A DNA stretch of 64,000 nucleotides from Chelativorans multitrophicus (GTDB lineage: Bacteria; Pseudomonadota; Alphaproteobacteria; Rhizobiales; Rhizobiaceae), in contig NZ_JAAAPL010000004.1 of the NCBI RefSeq assembly GCF_011317445.1, forward strand, positions 1 through 64,000, written 5' to 3'. Below the pieces are notes generated by a model. It saw only the letters and a list, made by a program, of their open reading frames with translations, was not told the DNA's origin and did no database searches. A program made the position numbers and the translations under genes. This document shows, piece after piece, positions 32,588 through 41,177 of the stretch. The stretch's first letter is position 1. Each line of letters opens with the position of its first letter.

Positions 32588-33237
32588 TCATGCTCCTTCT
32601 CGATCGTCAGTTCGTCCATAAACCCCGATCCCACGACGCTGTCGACCACCATCCGCACGACCTCGAGCTCTGCGGCCGATCGCATTGCGCCAGCCACGCG
32701 CACCCTGCCGGCCTCGACGTGCAGTTCCGGCTGACGGCTCAGGACGCTCCCGGCCTCCGCGAGGCGAGCGTTCAGTGCGCGTCGGACGGCCTCGTCGCCC
32801 CTGATCTCGGCCTCCGGTCCGCCCGCCGAGATAACCTTGAGGAGGTCCGCCCGGCTGACGATCCCCACCAGCTGCGTGTCGCGGAGAACAGGCAGGCGCT
32901 TGATCCGGTGAACGCCGAGGAGCATCGCCACCCGGGACAGCGGGGCGTCCTCCCCGATCGTGAGGACGGGAGAGGACATGAGCGCGCCAACCTTCCAGCT
33001 CCGGCTTTGGACATAGGCGCGGGCGCGCTCCTGCGCCCCTTCATCGCCGAGGGGGGTTCCCAGTTCGGAGCGTCGCAGCAGGTCGCCCTCGGTCAGCAGG
33101 CCGACCATGACCTGGCCGTCATCAAGCACGGGCAGGCCGCTGACGTGTTTGGTGAGCATGATCTGCGCGGCGTGCCAGACGCTGTGCTCGGGGCTGATCG
33201 TGACCAGCTGGGTCGACATCACATCTCGCACGCGCAT
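32584..33237 (-). CDS. CBS-pair and BON domain protein
   Basis: The 217-residue protein has two CBS motifs (about residues 1-60 and 90-145; RVRDVMSTQLVTISPEHSV, then LMSSPVLTIGEDAPLSRVA) and a C-terminal BON-like domain (about 155-215). CBS pairs bind adenine nucleotides and often sense energy charge. BON domains may bind membrane phospholipids. ATG 33237 was chosen over 33255 because GGGGGACGAGCG precedes it. It lies between glycogen phosphorylase and the dehydrogenase, so it may tune that pathway to AMP/ATP; this is inference. Confidence 0.92.
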   Translation of the reverse strand: MRVRDVMSTQLVTISPEHSVWHAAQIMLTKHVSGLPVLDDGQVMVGLLTEGDLLRRSELGTPLGDEGAQERARAYVQSRSWKVGALMSSPVLTIGEDAPLSRVAMLLGVHRIKRLPVLRDTQLVGIVSRADLLKVISAGGPEAEIRGDEAVRRALNARLAEAGSVLSRQPELHVEAGRVRVAGAMRSAAELEVVRMVVDSVVGSGFMDELTIEKEHE

Positions 33238-33251
33238 CGCTCGTCCCCCTG

Positions 33252-34943
33252 TCATCGCAGATAGGCTTCGGTGACGTAGCGCTGCATCATCCGATGAGAA
33301 TTGAAGGACGGGCCGATCTTGCTGATCGCCTGCTTCATCATCCAGATCCATTTCGGCCGATCGCGGTGGTAGAGCGGCAGGACGACATCCTCCAGCTTCG
33401 CGTAGAGTGCCGGACCGTCCCCTGAACCTGGCGGTGTTCCCTCGATCGACCAGCCGGTGACGCCGTCGACACAGCCTTCGAGCCACCACCCGTCGAGCAC
33501 GCTGAGGTTCAAGACGCCGTTCAACGCCGCCTTCATGCCGCTCGTGCCCGACGCTTCGAGCGGCGCCAGGGGCGTATTGAGCCAGATGTCGCAGCCCGCG
33601 ACCAGGGCGGCGGAGAGCCGCATGTCATAACCGGGAAGGAAGACGGTCTCGACGATGCCTTCGAGACGTTCGATATGACGTCGGAAGTCCGCGATCGCCT
33701 TTGCACCACCCTCGTCCTTCGGATGGGCCAGCCCCGCCAGGACGATCTGAAAGGGATGGTCCTGCGCGATCGCGATCAACCGCTCGATATCGGAGAAGAT
33801 CAGTCCGGGCCGCTTGTAAGCGGTCATGCGGCGCGCATACCCGATCAAGGGGAGGTCGTCACGCAGTTGCGTGCCTGTCGCTGCGGCAATGAGCGTAAGC
33901 AGCTCGGTCTTGGCGTTCTGATGAGCGTTCCAGACCGATGCGTCCTCGAACTGGTCGGCAAAGGCCAGCGTCGCTGGCTCATGGGCCCAATTGAGATACC
34001 GACTGGCATGAAGTTCGGCGAACGCGCGATGCGTCCACGTATGGACATGAACGCCATTGGTGATCGAGCTGATCTCATAGCCGGGGAACATCTTGCGCGC
34101 GGTCTCGGCATGGCGGCGCGCGACCCCGTTCACATAGCCGCTGAGGTTGAGCGCGAGCTGCGTCATGTTGAGTTGCTTCGGGCCGCCCAGCGCTTTCAGC
34201 ACATCGGGTTCGACATAGTCGCCCAGGATGCGCTGCACGAGATCGTAGTCGAAGCGGTCAAAGCCCGCATCGACCGGCGTGTGGGTCGTGAACACACAGC
34301 GGTCGCGAACGGCGGCAGTGTCATATTGGCGTTCGGACGATGACGCGTCGCCGTCGTCCCTCCGCGTCTCGCGAAGCAGCGGCAGGGTCAGCAGCGCGGC
34401 GTGGCCCTCATTGAGGTGGAATTTCTCGATCGCGAAGCCGAGCGCCTGGAGAATGAGATGACCACCAATTCCCAGGACGATTTCCTGCTTGAGCCGGTAA
34501 GCGTCGTCTCCTCCATAGAGGACATCGGTGATGCGCCGGTCCTCGGGCGCGTTTTCTTGCAGGTCCGTATCGAGCAGCAGGACCGGAATCGCGTGGCCAA
34601 GCGGGCATTCAAGAGAATAGAGCCACGGTCGAATCCATACATCGCGACCCTCGATCCGCACGGCGACCATGTTTGGGAGGGGTTCGGTCCAGTCCGCGGG
34701 GGACCAGGGATTGCTTCCGCTCGCCTGTTCGCCGCTGGGCGTTATCTCCTGATGAACGTAGCCCTGCCTGCTCAACAGGGTCACGAAAACCATCGGCAAG
34801 TCCAGATCCGCGGCCGATCGGGCGGTGTCGCCGGCAAGAACGCCGAGCCCGCCGCTGTAGGTATGGACCTCCGGCCGCAGCGCGATCTCCATCGAAAAGT
34901 AGGCGATCCGGGCACGGCGCACGGAGCGCTCGAAGAGTTTCAA
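33252..34943 (-). CDS. glgP: Alpha-glucan (glycogen) phosphorylase, short type
   Basis: The 563-residue GT35-family protein opens RIAYFSMEIALRPEVHTYSGGLGVLAGD and has FHLNEGHAAL, VFTTHTPVDAG, SITNGVHVHTW, YARRMTAYKRP and the PLP-site region LEASGTSGMKAALNGV. It belongs to the shorter alpha-glucan phosphorylases (about 550-850 residues, TIGR02094 type), not the classical 800-residue GlgP. It releases glucose 1-phosphate from glycogen without ATP, a good fuel entry in anoxia. It heads a four-gene leftward unit. No clear FNR-type box lies directly upstream. Confidence 0.93.
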   Translation of the reverse strand: MKLFERSVRRARIAYFSMEIALRPEVHTYSGGLGVLAGDTARSAADLDLPMVFVTLLSRQGYVHQEITPSGEQASGSNPWSPADWTEPLPNMVAVRIEGRDVWIRPWLYSLECPLGHAIPVLLLDTDLQENAPEDRRITDVLYGGDDAYRLKQEIVLGIGGHLILQALGFAIEKFHLNEGHAALLTLPLLRETRRDDGDASSSERQYDTAAVRDRCVFTTHTPVDAGFDRFDYDLVQRILGDYVEPDVLKALGGPKQLNMTQLALNLSGYVNGVARRHAETARKMFPGYEISSITNGVHVHTWTHRAFAELHASRYLNWAHEPATLAFADQFEDASVWNAHQNAKTELLTLIAAATGTQLRDDLPLIGYARRMTAYKRPGLIFSDIERLIAIAQDHPFQIVLAGLAHPKDEGGAKAIADFRRHIERLEGIVETVFLPGYDMRLSAALVAGCDIWLNTPLAPLEASGTSGMKAALNGVLNLSVLDGWWLEGCVDGVTGWSIEGTPPGSGDGPALYAKLEDVVLPLYHRDRPKWIWMMKQAISKIGPSFNSHRMMQRYVTEAYLR

Positions 34944-35094
34944 CTGGCGTCTCCCGTTCGTGTTCGTTCAGGCACTGGGTCATGCGCGGCCACCGACATG
35001 CGGTTGTGTGTCGGCCACTCGTTTTTGGGACAGGTCTCCCTTCACCCGAACAACTGAGTCAGGGAAACCTTCGCTTGATCGTGGGCCGCGAGGC

Positions 35095-35298
35095 TCAGGC
35101 CTTTTTCTTGAACTCCGCGCCATCTGGCACTTCCAGCTCAGGAACCGCTGCTATTGCGGCGATCTCCGATTCCGCTTGCAGCCAATGGTCGAGCTCGCAG
35201 CCCGTGGGGCAACCTTCGTCCTCCCAGATCTGGTATGCGCGTTGTTCAATTCTGAGGTGAACCGACTCATCGGCCGGCATTGTTTCTGTGTCTGACAT
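35095..35298 (-). CDS. DUF2934-like small soluble protein
   Basis: The 67-residue acidic protein has the helical DUF2934 pattern (RIEQRAYQIWEDEGCPTG, then DHWLQAESE). It is cytoplasmic with unknown function; such proteins are common near stress and low-oxygen genes in Rhizobiales. ATG 35298 is preceded by AAGGAG at proper distance; ATG 35304 is too close. An FNR-type box lies 67 bases upstream. It is monocistronic. Confidence 0.8.
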   Translation of the reverse strand: MSDTETMPADESVHLRIEQRAYQIWEDEGCPTGCELDHWLQAESEIAAIAAVPELEVPDGAEFKKKA

Positions 35299-35364
35299 CG
35301 CCATGGCTCCTTGTAGGACGCTGCGGAACGTCCGGAGGATCGCCCGGAAAGCAAGGAACGGTCG

Positions 35365-35378
35365 TTGATGCAGGTTAA
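35365..35378 (-). promoter_or_regulatory. FNR/FixK-type box upstream of DUF2934 gene
   Basis: On the minus strand TTAACCTGCATCAA, with a perfect ATCAA half; the plus strand reads TTGATGCAGGTTAA. It lies 66 bases before the start and is the rightmost box found. Confidence 0.6.
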
Positions 35379-35435
35379 AGATCGCGGAGGCCGGGAATTG
35401 CGCATGGCAACGACGGACGACATCGGGGCGCGGGC

Positions 35436-35900
35436 CTAATGGCGGGCGAAGACGGTCCTGCTCGACGCGCTGAACACGATGACCTCGTAAGGCTCTGCCG
35501 GGCCTCCGACCTCCATGCCAGGCGATCCGGGCGGCATGCCGGACACCGCAAGGCCAATGGCAAAGGGTCGCTCGCGCAGGAGGCGCAGCACGTCCCCGGC
35601 CGGCACGTGACCTTCGATGGTGTAGCCCTCGACGACACCGGTGTGGCACGATTGCAAATCCGCGGGTACGCCGAGCCGCGCCTTGAGAGGCGCCAGATCG
35701 TCGACCAGCCTGTCGCTGACCGTGAACCCGGCCGAGCGCATGTGCGCGATCCAGCCGCCGCAGCAGCCGCAGCTCGGCGAACGGGCGACGTCGATCGCGG
35801 GCCGGGCTGCATAGGCGGGGCGCGGCAACACGGCTGTCAGCGGTGCGACGACGCCGAGCGCGGCGAGACCGAGCATCCTTCGGCGCGACAGTTCCGTCAT
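35436..35900 (-). CDS. DUF411 exported metal-binding protein
   Basis: The 154-residue protein has a Tat-like signal (SRRRMLGLAALG, cut near residue 31) and a DUF411 domain with SPSCGCCGGWIAHMRSAGF (Cys cluster about 43-47) and LQSCHTGVVEGYTIEGHVP. DUF411 proteins are periplasmic and linked to copper resistance, probably as metal binders. It follows cueR after 36 bases and is likely co-transcribed with copA-cueR. Cys-Gly-Cys-Cys and the single later Cys would give a copper(I) site. Confidence 0.9.
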   Translation of the reverse strand: MTELSRRRMLGLAALGVVAPLTAVLPRPAYAARPAIDVARSPSCGCCGGWIAHMRSAGFTVSDRLVDDLAPLKARLGVPADLQSCHTGVVEGYTIEGHVPAGDVLRLLRERPFAIGLAVSGMPPGSPGMEVGGPAEPYEVIVFSASSRTVFARH

Positions 35901-35936
35901 TGAGAATGGTCCCTTCGTGTCCGGGCGGCCGGTCGC

Positions 35937-36386
35937 TTACTGAAGGCAATTGTCGATCGCACCACGCCGCCGCTTCGGTTCCTGATCGGCATCGTCGTTC
36001 GCGCTTTCGAGGTCGGCGAGGATGGGGCAGTCTGGCCGGTTGTCGCCCGAGCAGCAGGAGGCCAGCGTCTGAAGCGTGTCGGCCATCTGCTCCATCTCGC
36101 CGATCTTGCGCCGCAGGTCCTCGATATGCGCGAGAGCGATGCGCTTGACGTCGGCGCTCTGTCGGCTGCGATCGCGCCAGAGTCCGAGAAGTTCGTCGAT
36201 CTCCGCGACCGAGAAGCCCAGATCGCGCGCGCGCCGGATGAAGCGCAGCATATGCACGTCGGTCCCCGAATAGTCCCGATAGCCTGACGCCGTGCGATCG
36301 GCCGGCGGAATCAGGCCGGTCTGCTCGTAGTAGCGGATCATTTTCGCGCTCACGCCCGAGGCGCGCGCCGCTTCGCCGATATTCAT
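35937..36386 (-). CDS. cueR: CueR/HmrR-type copper-responsive MerR regulator
   Basis: The 149-residue MerR-family protein has an N-terminal winged helix ([25 protein letters not shown]), a long dimer helix and a C-terminal metal loop [11 protein letters not shown]. The loop spacing (C-x8-C type) is that of monovalent-copper sensors CueR and HmrR. It twists 19-20 bp spaced promoters to activate transcription. Two such promoters lie between copA and copZ. The start overlaps the copA stop (ATGA). A GAXXAD-like tail is His/Arg-rich and not typical of CueR. Confidence 0.93.
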   Translation of the reverse strand: MNIGEAARASGVSAKMIRYYEQTGLIPPADRTASGYRDYSGTDVHMLRFIRRARDLGFSVAEIDELLGLWRDRSRQSADVKRIALAHIEDLRRKIGEMEQMADTLQTLASCCSGDNRPDCPILADLESANDDADQEPKRRRGAIDNCLQ

Positions 36387-38950
36387 GCCGCGCTCCTTTC
36401 AATCCTCGAAGGGTCATCTCCGGTCGCATCCGGACCCGCCGACCGCGCGGCGGGGATCGCCGCGCCGGCCACGGCTTCCATCGGCGGCTTCCATCCGCGC
36501 AGGCGCAATGCGTTGCCGAGCACGAAGACCGAGGACAGCGCCATCGCGCCGGCCGCCAGCACCGGCGAGAGGAGGATGCCGAAGGCCGGGTAGAGCACGC
36601 CCGCTGCGACCGGGATCAGCGCGGTGTTGTAGGCAAAGGCCCAGAACAGGTTCTGCCTGATGTTGCGGATCGTGCCCTTCGACAGCGCGATGGCGTTGGG
36701 CACGCCCTTGAGGCTGCCCGACATCAGCACCACGTCGGCCGCCTCTATGGCGATGTCTGTGCCGGTGCCGATGGCGATGCCGACATCGGCCTCGGCAAGC
36801 GCGGGCGCGTCGTTGATGCCGTCGCCGACGAAGGCGAGCTTTCCGTGCTCGGCCTTCAAAGCCTTGACGGCCTCGACCTTGCCCTCCGGCAGCACCTCGG
36901 CGATCACATGGTCGATGCCGAGGCGCCTCGCGATGGCTTCGGCGGTGCGCCTGTTGTCGCCGGTGATCATCGCGACCTCGAGGCCGAGGTCGTGGAGGGC
37001 GGCGATGGCGGCGGGCGTCGTATCCTTGATCGGATCGGCGACCGCGACGATGGCGGCGAGCCTGCCGCCGATCGCGGCGTAGAGCGGCGTTTTCCCCTCG
37101 TCGGCGAGGCGTTCGGCCGTCCCGGCGAAGGTCGCCACGTCGAGTCCCAGCGTCTTCATGTAGCGGTCCGCGCCGATCTCGACGCGCTCCCCTCCGGCGT
37201 CGGCCTTGACGCCAAAGCCCGTGACCGATTCAAAGCCCGAGATCGGGGGAAGGACGATACCTTCAGCCTCCGCAGCGTCCACGATGGCACGGGCGATGGG
37301 GTGCTCGGACTTCGCCTCGACCGCCGCGACCCTGGCCAGCACGTCGCTCCGCGCGAAGCCCTTGGCCACCTCCAGATCGGTGAGCGCCGGCCGGCCCTGG
37401 GTCAGCGTGCCGGTCTTGTCGAGCGCCACGACCCTGGCGTCCTTCAGAAGCTGGAGCGCCTCGCCCTTGCGGAACAGCACGCCCATCTCCGCACCACGGC
37501 CGGTCCCGACCATGATCGAGGTCGGCGTGGCGAGCCCCATGGCGCAAGGGCAGGCGATGATGAGGACCGCGACGGCATTGACCAGTGCGAAGGTCAGCGC
37601 CGGGTCGGGTCCGAGCACCAGCCACACCAGGAAGGTCAGCAGCGCGGCGCCGATGACGGCGGGCACGAAATACATGGTCACCTTGTCGACCAGCGCCTGG
37701 ATCGGCAGCTTGGAGCCTTGCGCCTGCTCGACCATGCGGATGATCTGCGAGAGCACCGTCGCGCCGCCCACCGCCGTCGCGGTGAAGGCGAACGCGCCCT
37801 TCTGGTTGACCGTGCCGCCCACGACCTGGCTTCCCGCCGCCTTTGCGACGGGGATCGGCTCGCCGGTGATCATCGATTCGTCGATATAGCTCTCGCCCTC
37901 GATGACCTCTCCGTCCACGGGCACGCGTTCGCCCGGCCTCACCTCGACCACGTCGCCCGGCGCGACCTCGCCGATGGCGATCTCGACCGCCTTGCCTTCG
38001 CGGCGCACGTGGGCGGTCTTCGCCTGCAAGCCGACGAGGCGCTTGATCGCCTCCGAGGTGCGCCCCTTGGCGCGCGCCTCGAGGAAGCGGCCGAGCAGGA
38101 TCAGGGTGACGATGACGGCCGCCGCCTCGTAATAGACGTTGATGGTGCCGTCCGGAAGGAGCGAGGGCGCGAAGGTCGCGACCATCGAATAGGCATAGGC
38201 CGCCATCGTGCCCACCGCGACGAGCGAGTTCATGTCGGGCGCCAGGCGCACGAGGGCGGGAAAGCCCTTCTCGTAGAACCGGATACCCGGCACGAACAGC
38301 ACGATCGTCGTCAGCGCGAACTGGATATACCAGGTCCACTGCATGCCGATCGTCGCCATGATGAGATCGTGCGCGCCGGGGATGAGATGCGAGCCCATCT
38401 CCAGCACGAAGACCGGCAGGGTCAGCGCGGCGGCCACGATCACGTCGCGCCCGAGTTCCGCCTGCTCGCGGCTTTTGCGGGCATCTGTCTCGTCTTCATG
38501 CGACACGCCGCCATCGAGCACCCGCGCCACGTAGCCGCTCCGCTCGATCGCCCCGATCAGTTCGGCGGCATCGGCGAGGCCGCTTACCTGGGCGCGCTCG
38601 GTGGCGAGGTTGACGGTGGCGTTCGCGACGCCCGGAACGGCCATCAGTGCGCGCTCCACATTCCCGACGCACGAAGCGCAGGTCATGCCTTCGACCGAAA
38701 GCTCGATCGTCGATGACGGCACCCCATAGCCCGCATCCTCGACGGCGGCGACGAGGGTGCGCCGGTCGGCCGGCGCATCGAACGAAACCTGGGCATTTTC
38801 CGTGGCCAGATTGACGTTGGCGTTCCTCACCCCGGGCACGGCCTTCAGGGCTTTCTCCACGCGGCCCACGCACGAGGCGCAACTCATCCCCTCAATCGGG
38901 AGAGTGACCGCCTCATGGGTGGCAACGTGGTCTCTCAGCGGCGCATTCAT
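36383..38950 (-). CDS. copA: Copper-translocating P-type ATPase CopA
   Basis: The 855-residue P1B-1 ATPase has two N-terminal metal-binding domains (GMSCASC about residue 21 and GMTCASC about 88), eight expected helices, the CPC motif in [31 protein letters not shown] and [16 protein letters not shown]. It exports copper(I) from the cytoplasm. ATG 38950, preceded by AAGGAAGTTCA, was chosen; the long frame extending upstream to 39334 would cover the copZ gene and was rejected. cueR follows in an overlapping arrangement. A CueR-type promoter lies just upstream. Confidence 0.96.
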   Translation of the reverse strand: MNAPLRDHVATHEAVTLPIEGMSCASCVGRVEKALKAVPGVRNANVNLATENAQVSFDAPADRRTLVAAVEDAGYGVPSSTIELSVEGMTCASCVGNVERALMAVPGVANATVNLATERAQVSGLADAAELIGAIERSGYVARVLDGGVSHEDETDARKSREQAELGRDVIVAAALTLPVFVLEMGSHLIPGAHDLIMATIGMQWTWYIQFALTTIVLFVPGIRFYEKGFPALVRLAPDMNSLVAVGTMAAYAYSMVATFAPSLLPDGTINVYYEAAAVIVTLILLGRFLEARAKGRTSEAIKRLVGLQAKTAHVRREGKAVEIAIGEVAPGDVVEVRPGERVPVDGEVIEGESYIDESMITGEPIPVAKAAGSQVVGGTVNQKGAFAFTATAVGGATVLSQIIRMVEQAQGSKLPIQALVDKVTMYFVPAVIGAALLTFLVWLVLGPDPALTFALVNAVAVLIIACPCAMGLATPTSIMVGTGRGAEMGVLFRKGEALQLLKDARVVALDKTGTLTQGRPALTDLEVAKGFARSDVLARVAAVEAKSEHPIARAIVDAAEAEGIVLPPISGFESVTGFGVKADAGGERVEIGADRYMKTLGLDVATFAGTAERLADEGKTPLYAAIGGRLAAIVAVADPIKDTTPAAIAALHDLGLEVAMITGDNRRTAEAIARRLGIDHVIAEVLPEGKVEAVKALKAEHGKLAFVGDGINDAPALAEADVGIAIGTGTDIAIEAADVVLMSGSLKGVPNAIALSKGTIRNIRQNLFWAFAYNTALIPVAAGVLYPAFGILLSPVLAAGAMALSSVFVLGNALRLRGWKPPMEAVAGAAIPAARSAGPDATGDDPSRIERSAA

Positions 38951-38996
38951 TGAACTTCCTTGCAGACCGGATTCAACATTCGGCCAGCAAGTTGAG

Positions 38997-39020
38997 GCTT
39001 CCAACGATGGGAAGGTCAAG
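38997..39020 (-). promoter_or_regulatory. CueR-type promoter of copA
   Basis: On the minus strand CTTGACCTTCCCATCGTTGG is followed by AAGCC. The dyad CTTCC-N7-GGAAG lies inside the unusually long 19-bp spacer between TTGACC and a -10-like CAACTT, the hallmark of MerR-family promoters. It mirrors the copZ promoter. Confidence 0.8.
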
Positions 39021-39040
39021 ATGCTTTTTTTGGTTTTTCT

Positions 39041-39072
39041 CTTGACCTTCCAACGGTGGGAAGCCCCATCTG
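39041..39072 (+). promoter_or_regulatory. CueR-type promoter of copZ
   Basis: CTTGACCTTCCAACGGTGGG then AAGCCC and a weak -10 (CATCTG). TTGACC is spaced 19 bases from the -10, and CTTCCAACGGTGGGAAG nearly repeats the copA dyad CTTCCAACGATGGGAAG. Confidence 0.8.
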
Positions 39073-39103
39073 GAGAGGCATGAGACATGAAAAGGAGATT
39101 CTC

Positions 39104-39301
39104 GTGCAGTTCCACATCAAGAATATGTCGTGCGGCGGCTGCGTCCGCAGCGTCACCAAGGCCGTTCAGTCCGTGGATCCGGCCGCCACGGTGCTCGCCG
39201 ATCCCGCGACAAAAAAGGTCGAGGTCACATCCGACCAGCCCCGCGCCCTCTTGGAGGCCGCGCTGAAGGAAGCGGGCTATCCGCCCGCGCCTGCCGCCTG
39301 A
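39104..39301 (+). CDS. copZ: CopZ-like copper chaperone
   Basis: The 65-residue protein is a single heavy-metal-associated domain with the copper(I) site MSCGGC (about residues 8-13) and a normal beta-alpha-beta pattern. It delivers copper(I) to CopA. GTG 39104 is favoured: AAGGAG lies 6 bases upstream and the resulting length is typical. ATG 39080 would add eight residues with no domain match. It heads the operon with the DUF305 genes under the CueR-type promoter. Confidence 0.88.
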   Translation: MQFHIKNMSCGGCVRSVTKAVQSVDPAATVLADPATKKVEVTSDQPRALLEAALKEAGYPPAPAA

Positions 39302-39318
39302 GCCGGGGAGAACCCGAC

Positions 39319-39723
39319 ATGAACAGGCTGACACCGATCCTTATCGGCGGCGCGATCATCGTCGCCGCCGGTCTGGCCTTCGCTCAGGCCGAGATGGGAG
39401 GGTCCGACCCCATGGCACAGATGGACCATGGCGGGAATGGCCCTCAGGTCGCGGCCGAAGCGTCCGACAGTCCAGCTATCCAGGCCTACAGGGAGGCCAA
39501 TGACCGGATGCACGCCGACATGGCGCTCGACTACACTGGCGATGCGGATGTCGATTTCATGCGCGGCATGATCCCGCATCATCAGGGCGCGATCGACATG
39601 GCCCGCGTCGTGCTGGAACACGGAACGGATCCCGAGGTTCGTGCATTGGCCGAGGACGTGATCTCCGCGCAGGAAGCCGAGATCGAGATGATGCGACGCT
39701 GGCTCGCGGATCGGGGCTATTGA
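39319..39723 (+). CDS. DUF305 exported protein, copy 3
   Basis: The 134-residue product has a signal peptide (cut near AFA-QA, about residue 23), a Met/His linker ([10 protein letters not shown]) and a DUF305 domain with [15 protein letters not shown]. It is nearly the same length as copy 1 at 8787 and shares long similar stretches with it. It follows copZ after 17 bases. GGGGAGAACCCGAC precedes ATG. A periplasmic copper-binding role is likely from family and context. Confidence 0.92.
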   Translation: MNRLTPILIGGAIIVAAGLAFAQAEMGGSDPMAQMDHGGNGPQVAAEASDSPAIQAYREANDRMHADMALDYTGDADVDFMRGMIPHHQGAIDMARVVLEHGTDPEVRALAEDVISAQEAEIEMMRRWLADRGY

Positions 39724-39729
39724 GGCGAA

Positions 39730-39754
39730 GCGGGCGGACGCCGATTCCGCCCGC
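39730..39754 (+). terminator. Stable hairpin after DUF305 copy 3
   Basis: A 9-bp stem GCGGGCGGA/TCCGCCCGC with a 7-base loop starts six bases after the stop. No T-run follows, so it may act as an attenuator or mRNA stabiliser rather than a full terminator. Confidence 0.4.
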
Positions 39755-39814
39755 CCGCCTTGCGTGCTCGGGCCCACGACTCGGTCACAGACAAGAGACC
39801 TCGGGAGATTTGAG

Positions 39815-40318
39815 ATGCCCCCTCATTCCGGAGCCGCCGGGCACGAGCACGACGGGAAACACGGCGGACGTCCCTATGTGATGTTCTGGATCAACATGGC
39901 GCTCGGTCTGGTCGTCATGTATGTCGTGATGTTCTCGATGATCGATGGCATTCGCGATTTTCGGAACAATCTGAACATGTTCTACATGGCCGTGACCATG
40001 TGGGCGCCGATGGGCATTTTCATGCTGGCGACGATGCCGGGCATGTATCCCCGGCGATCTCTCAACATCGCGCTTTACGCTGCGTTCATTGCGCTGACAC
40101 TCGGTTCCTTCGCGGCCACGCGGGCGCAGGCCCTAATCGATGATCGTCAGTTCATCGACTCGATGATTCCCCATCACTCCGGTGCGATCCTGATGTGCCG
40201 CGAGGCGAATTTGAGCGACGCGGAACTCGTCTCCCTCTGCGAGGGCATCAGCGGCGGGCAACGGTCCGAGATAGAGCAGATGGAGCGGATCAGAGCGCGC
40301 CTCGATGGCGCTTCGTAG
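39815..40318 (+). CDS. Membrane-anchored DUF305 protein
   Basis: The 167-residue protein has a His-rich cytoplasmic start (GHEHDGKHGGRP), three hydrophobic segments (about residues 20-42, 52-70 and 80-98) and a short DUF305-like end with DSMIPHHSGAILMC. It may pass or store copper at the inner membrane. GGGAGATTTGAG precedes ATG 39815. It follows DUF305 copy 3 by 91 bases and a hairpin. Confidence 0.88.
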   Translation: MPPHSGAAGHEHDGKHGGRPYVMFWINMALGLVVMYVVMFSMIDGIRDFRNNLNMFYMAVTMWAPMGIFMLATMPGMYPRRSLNIALYAAFIALTLGSFAATRAQALIDDRQFIDSMIPHHSGAILMCREANLSDAELVSLCEGISGGQRSEIEQMERIRARLDGAS

Positions 40319-40393
40319 CGACGCGAATGCTGCCGCGCACTCAACGCTCTGTCTCAATGCTAACGATGGCCATTGCCTTTATAGTCATCTCTC

Positions 40394-41167
40394 CTATCGA
40401 GAAATCCCAGTCCTCACACGATCCATGTCGGCAACGATCCTGGGCGGTTCTTCACTAAGTGGCATGTTCGACAAGTCGCCTGCGCCATCCAGTGCGCCGG
40501 GGGCATCGGCTTCGAGAGCCGCAAAGAGCGGATCGAAATCCTCCTGTTCCGGCCCTTTCTCGCTATGCAGCTCGAAGGTCTTTCGCAGTGCCGACCCCGA
40601 ACTCAAGCTGCGAACCAGCACCTCGGCAATCTGGCGACGCGCAATGGCGCCGTCGGATGGATTGCCGGCCAGCGGTTTGTCACCTTGCAGCATCACCAGC
40701 CGGTTCTGGTCGGGGGCGTTGTAGTCGAACCAGGCCGGGCGCACGATCGTATACGGCAGGCCACTGGCCCGAACGAGACGTTCGGCGCGGCGCTTCCAGT
40801 CGTGTGATCCCTTGCGATCAGTGGTACCGATCGCCGTCATGAGGGCGATACGCACTTTGCGCCCCGCAAGCGCGGCAAGCACGTTGCGCACGCCACCATA
40901 ATCGACCGCCTCCGCCGCAGCAGGACTGCCATAGGTTCCCTGCGTGAAAATGATGGCATCGAGCCCTTCGACCGCTTGGGACAGCGTATCCGCTCGGGTT
41001 AGGTCTCCAATGACGACTTCCGTTCCGGGCGGAAATACTTCTCGCTTGCGAGCATCGCGCGCCAACGCGCGCACGTCATAGCCGTGCTCCAAAGCCGCTG
41101 CGACGACATGGCGGCCGATGCTTCCGGTCGCTCCGACAACTAACACTGTGGATGGGGATTGAGGCAT
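40394..41167 (-). CDS. NAD(P)-binding SDR-like oxidoreductase (NmrA/atypical type)
   Basis: The 257-residue protein has the dinucleotide motif VLVVGATGSIGRHV (about residues 8-21), then DLTRADTLSQAVEGLDAIIF, and resembles NAD(P)H-binding proteins of the atypical SDR type such as YwnB. A role in sensing or reducing redox partners is possible. ATG 41167 starts just before the motif; an upstream frame overlaps the next gene. It is the last gene of the leftward AKR/SDR cluster. Confidence 0.88.
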   Translation of the reverse strand: MPQSPSTVLVVGATGSIGRHVVAAALEHGYDVRALARDARKREVFPPGTEVVIGDLTRADTLSQAVEGLDAIIFTQGTYGSPAAAEAVDYGGVRNVLAALAGRKVRIALMTAIGTTDRKGSHDWKRRAERLVRASGLPYTIVRPAWFDYNAPDQNRLVMLQGDKPLAGNPSDGAIARRQIAEVLVRSLSSGSALRKTFELHSEKGPEQEDFDPLFAALEADAPGALDGAGDLSNMPLSEEPPRIVADMDRVRTGISR

Positions 41168-41177
41168 GCGAGGCTCA

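Noticed and set aside
35069-35082. TTGATCGTGGGCCG near the DUF2934 gene as a thirteenth box
   Set aside because: Only the left half-site fits; the right half has no ATCAA-like sequence.
36845-38716. A 623-codon plus-strand open frame opposite copA
   Set aside because: It is the reverse-strand shadow of the copA gene in GC-rich DNA; its sequence is rich in Asp, Gly, Arg and His without domain motifs.
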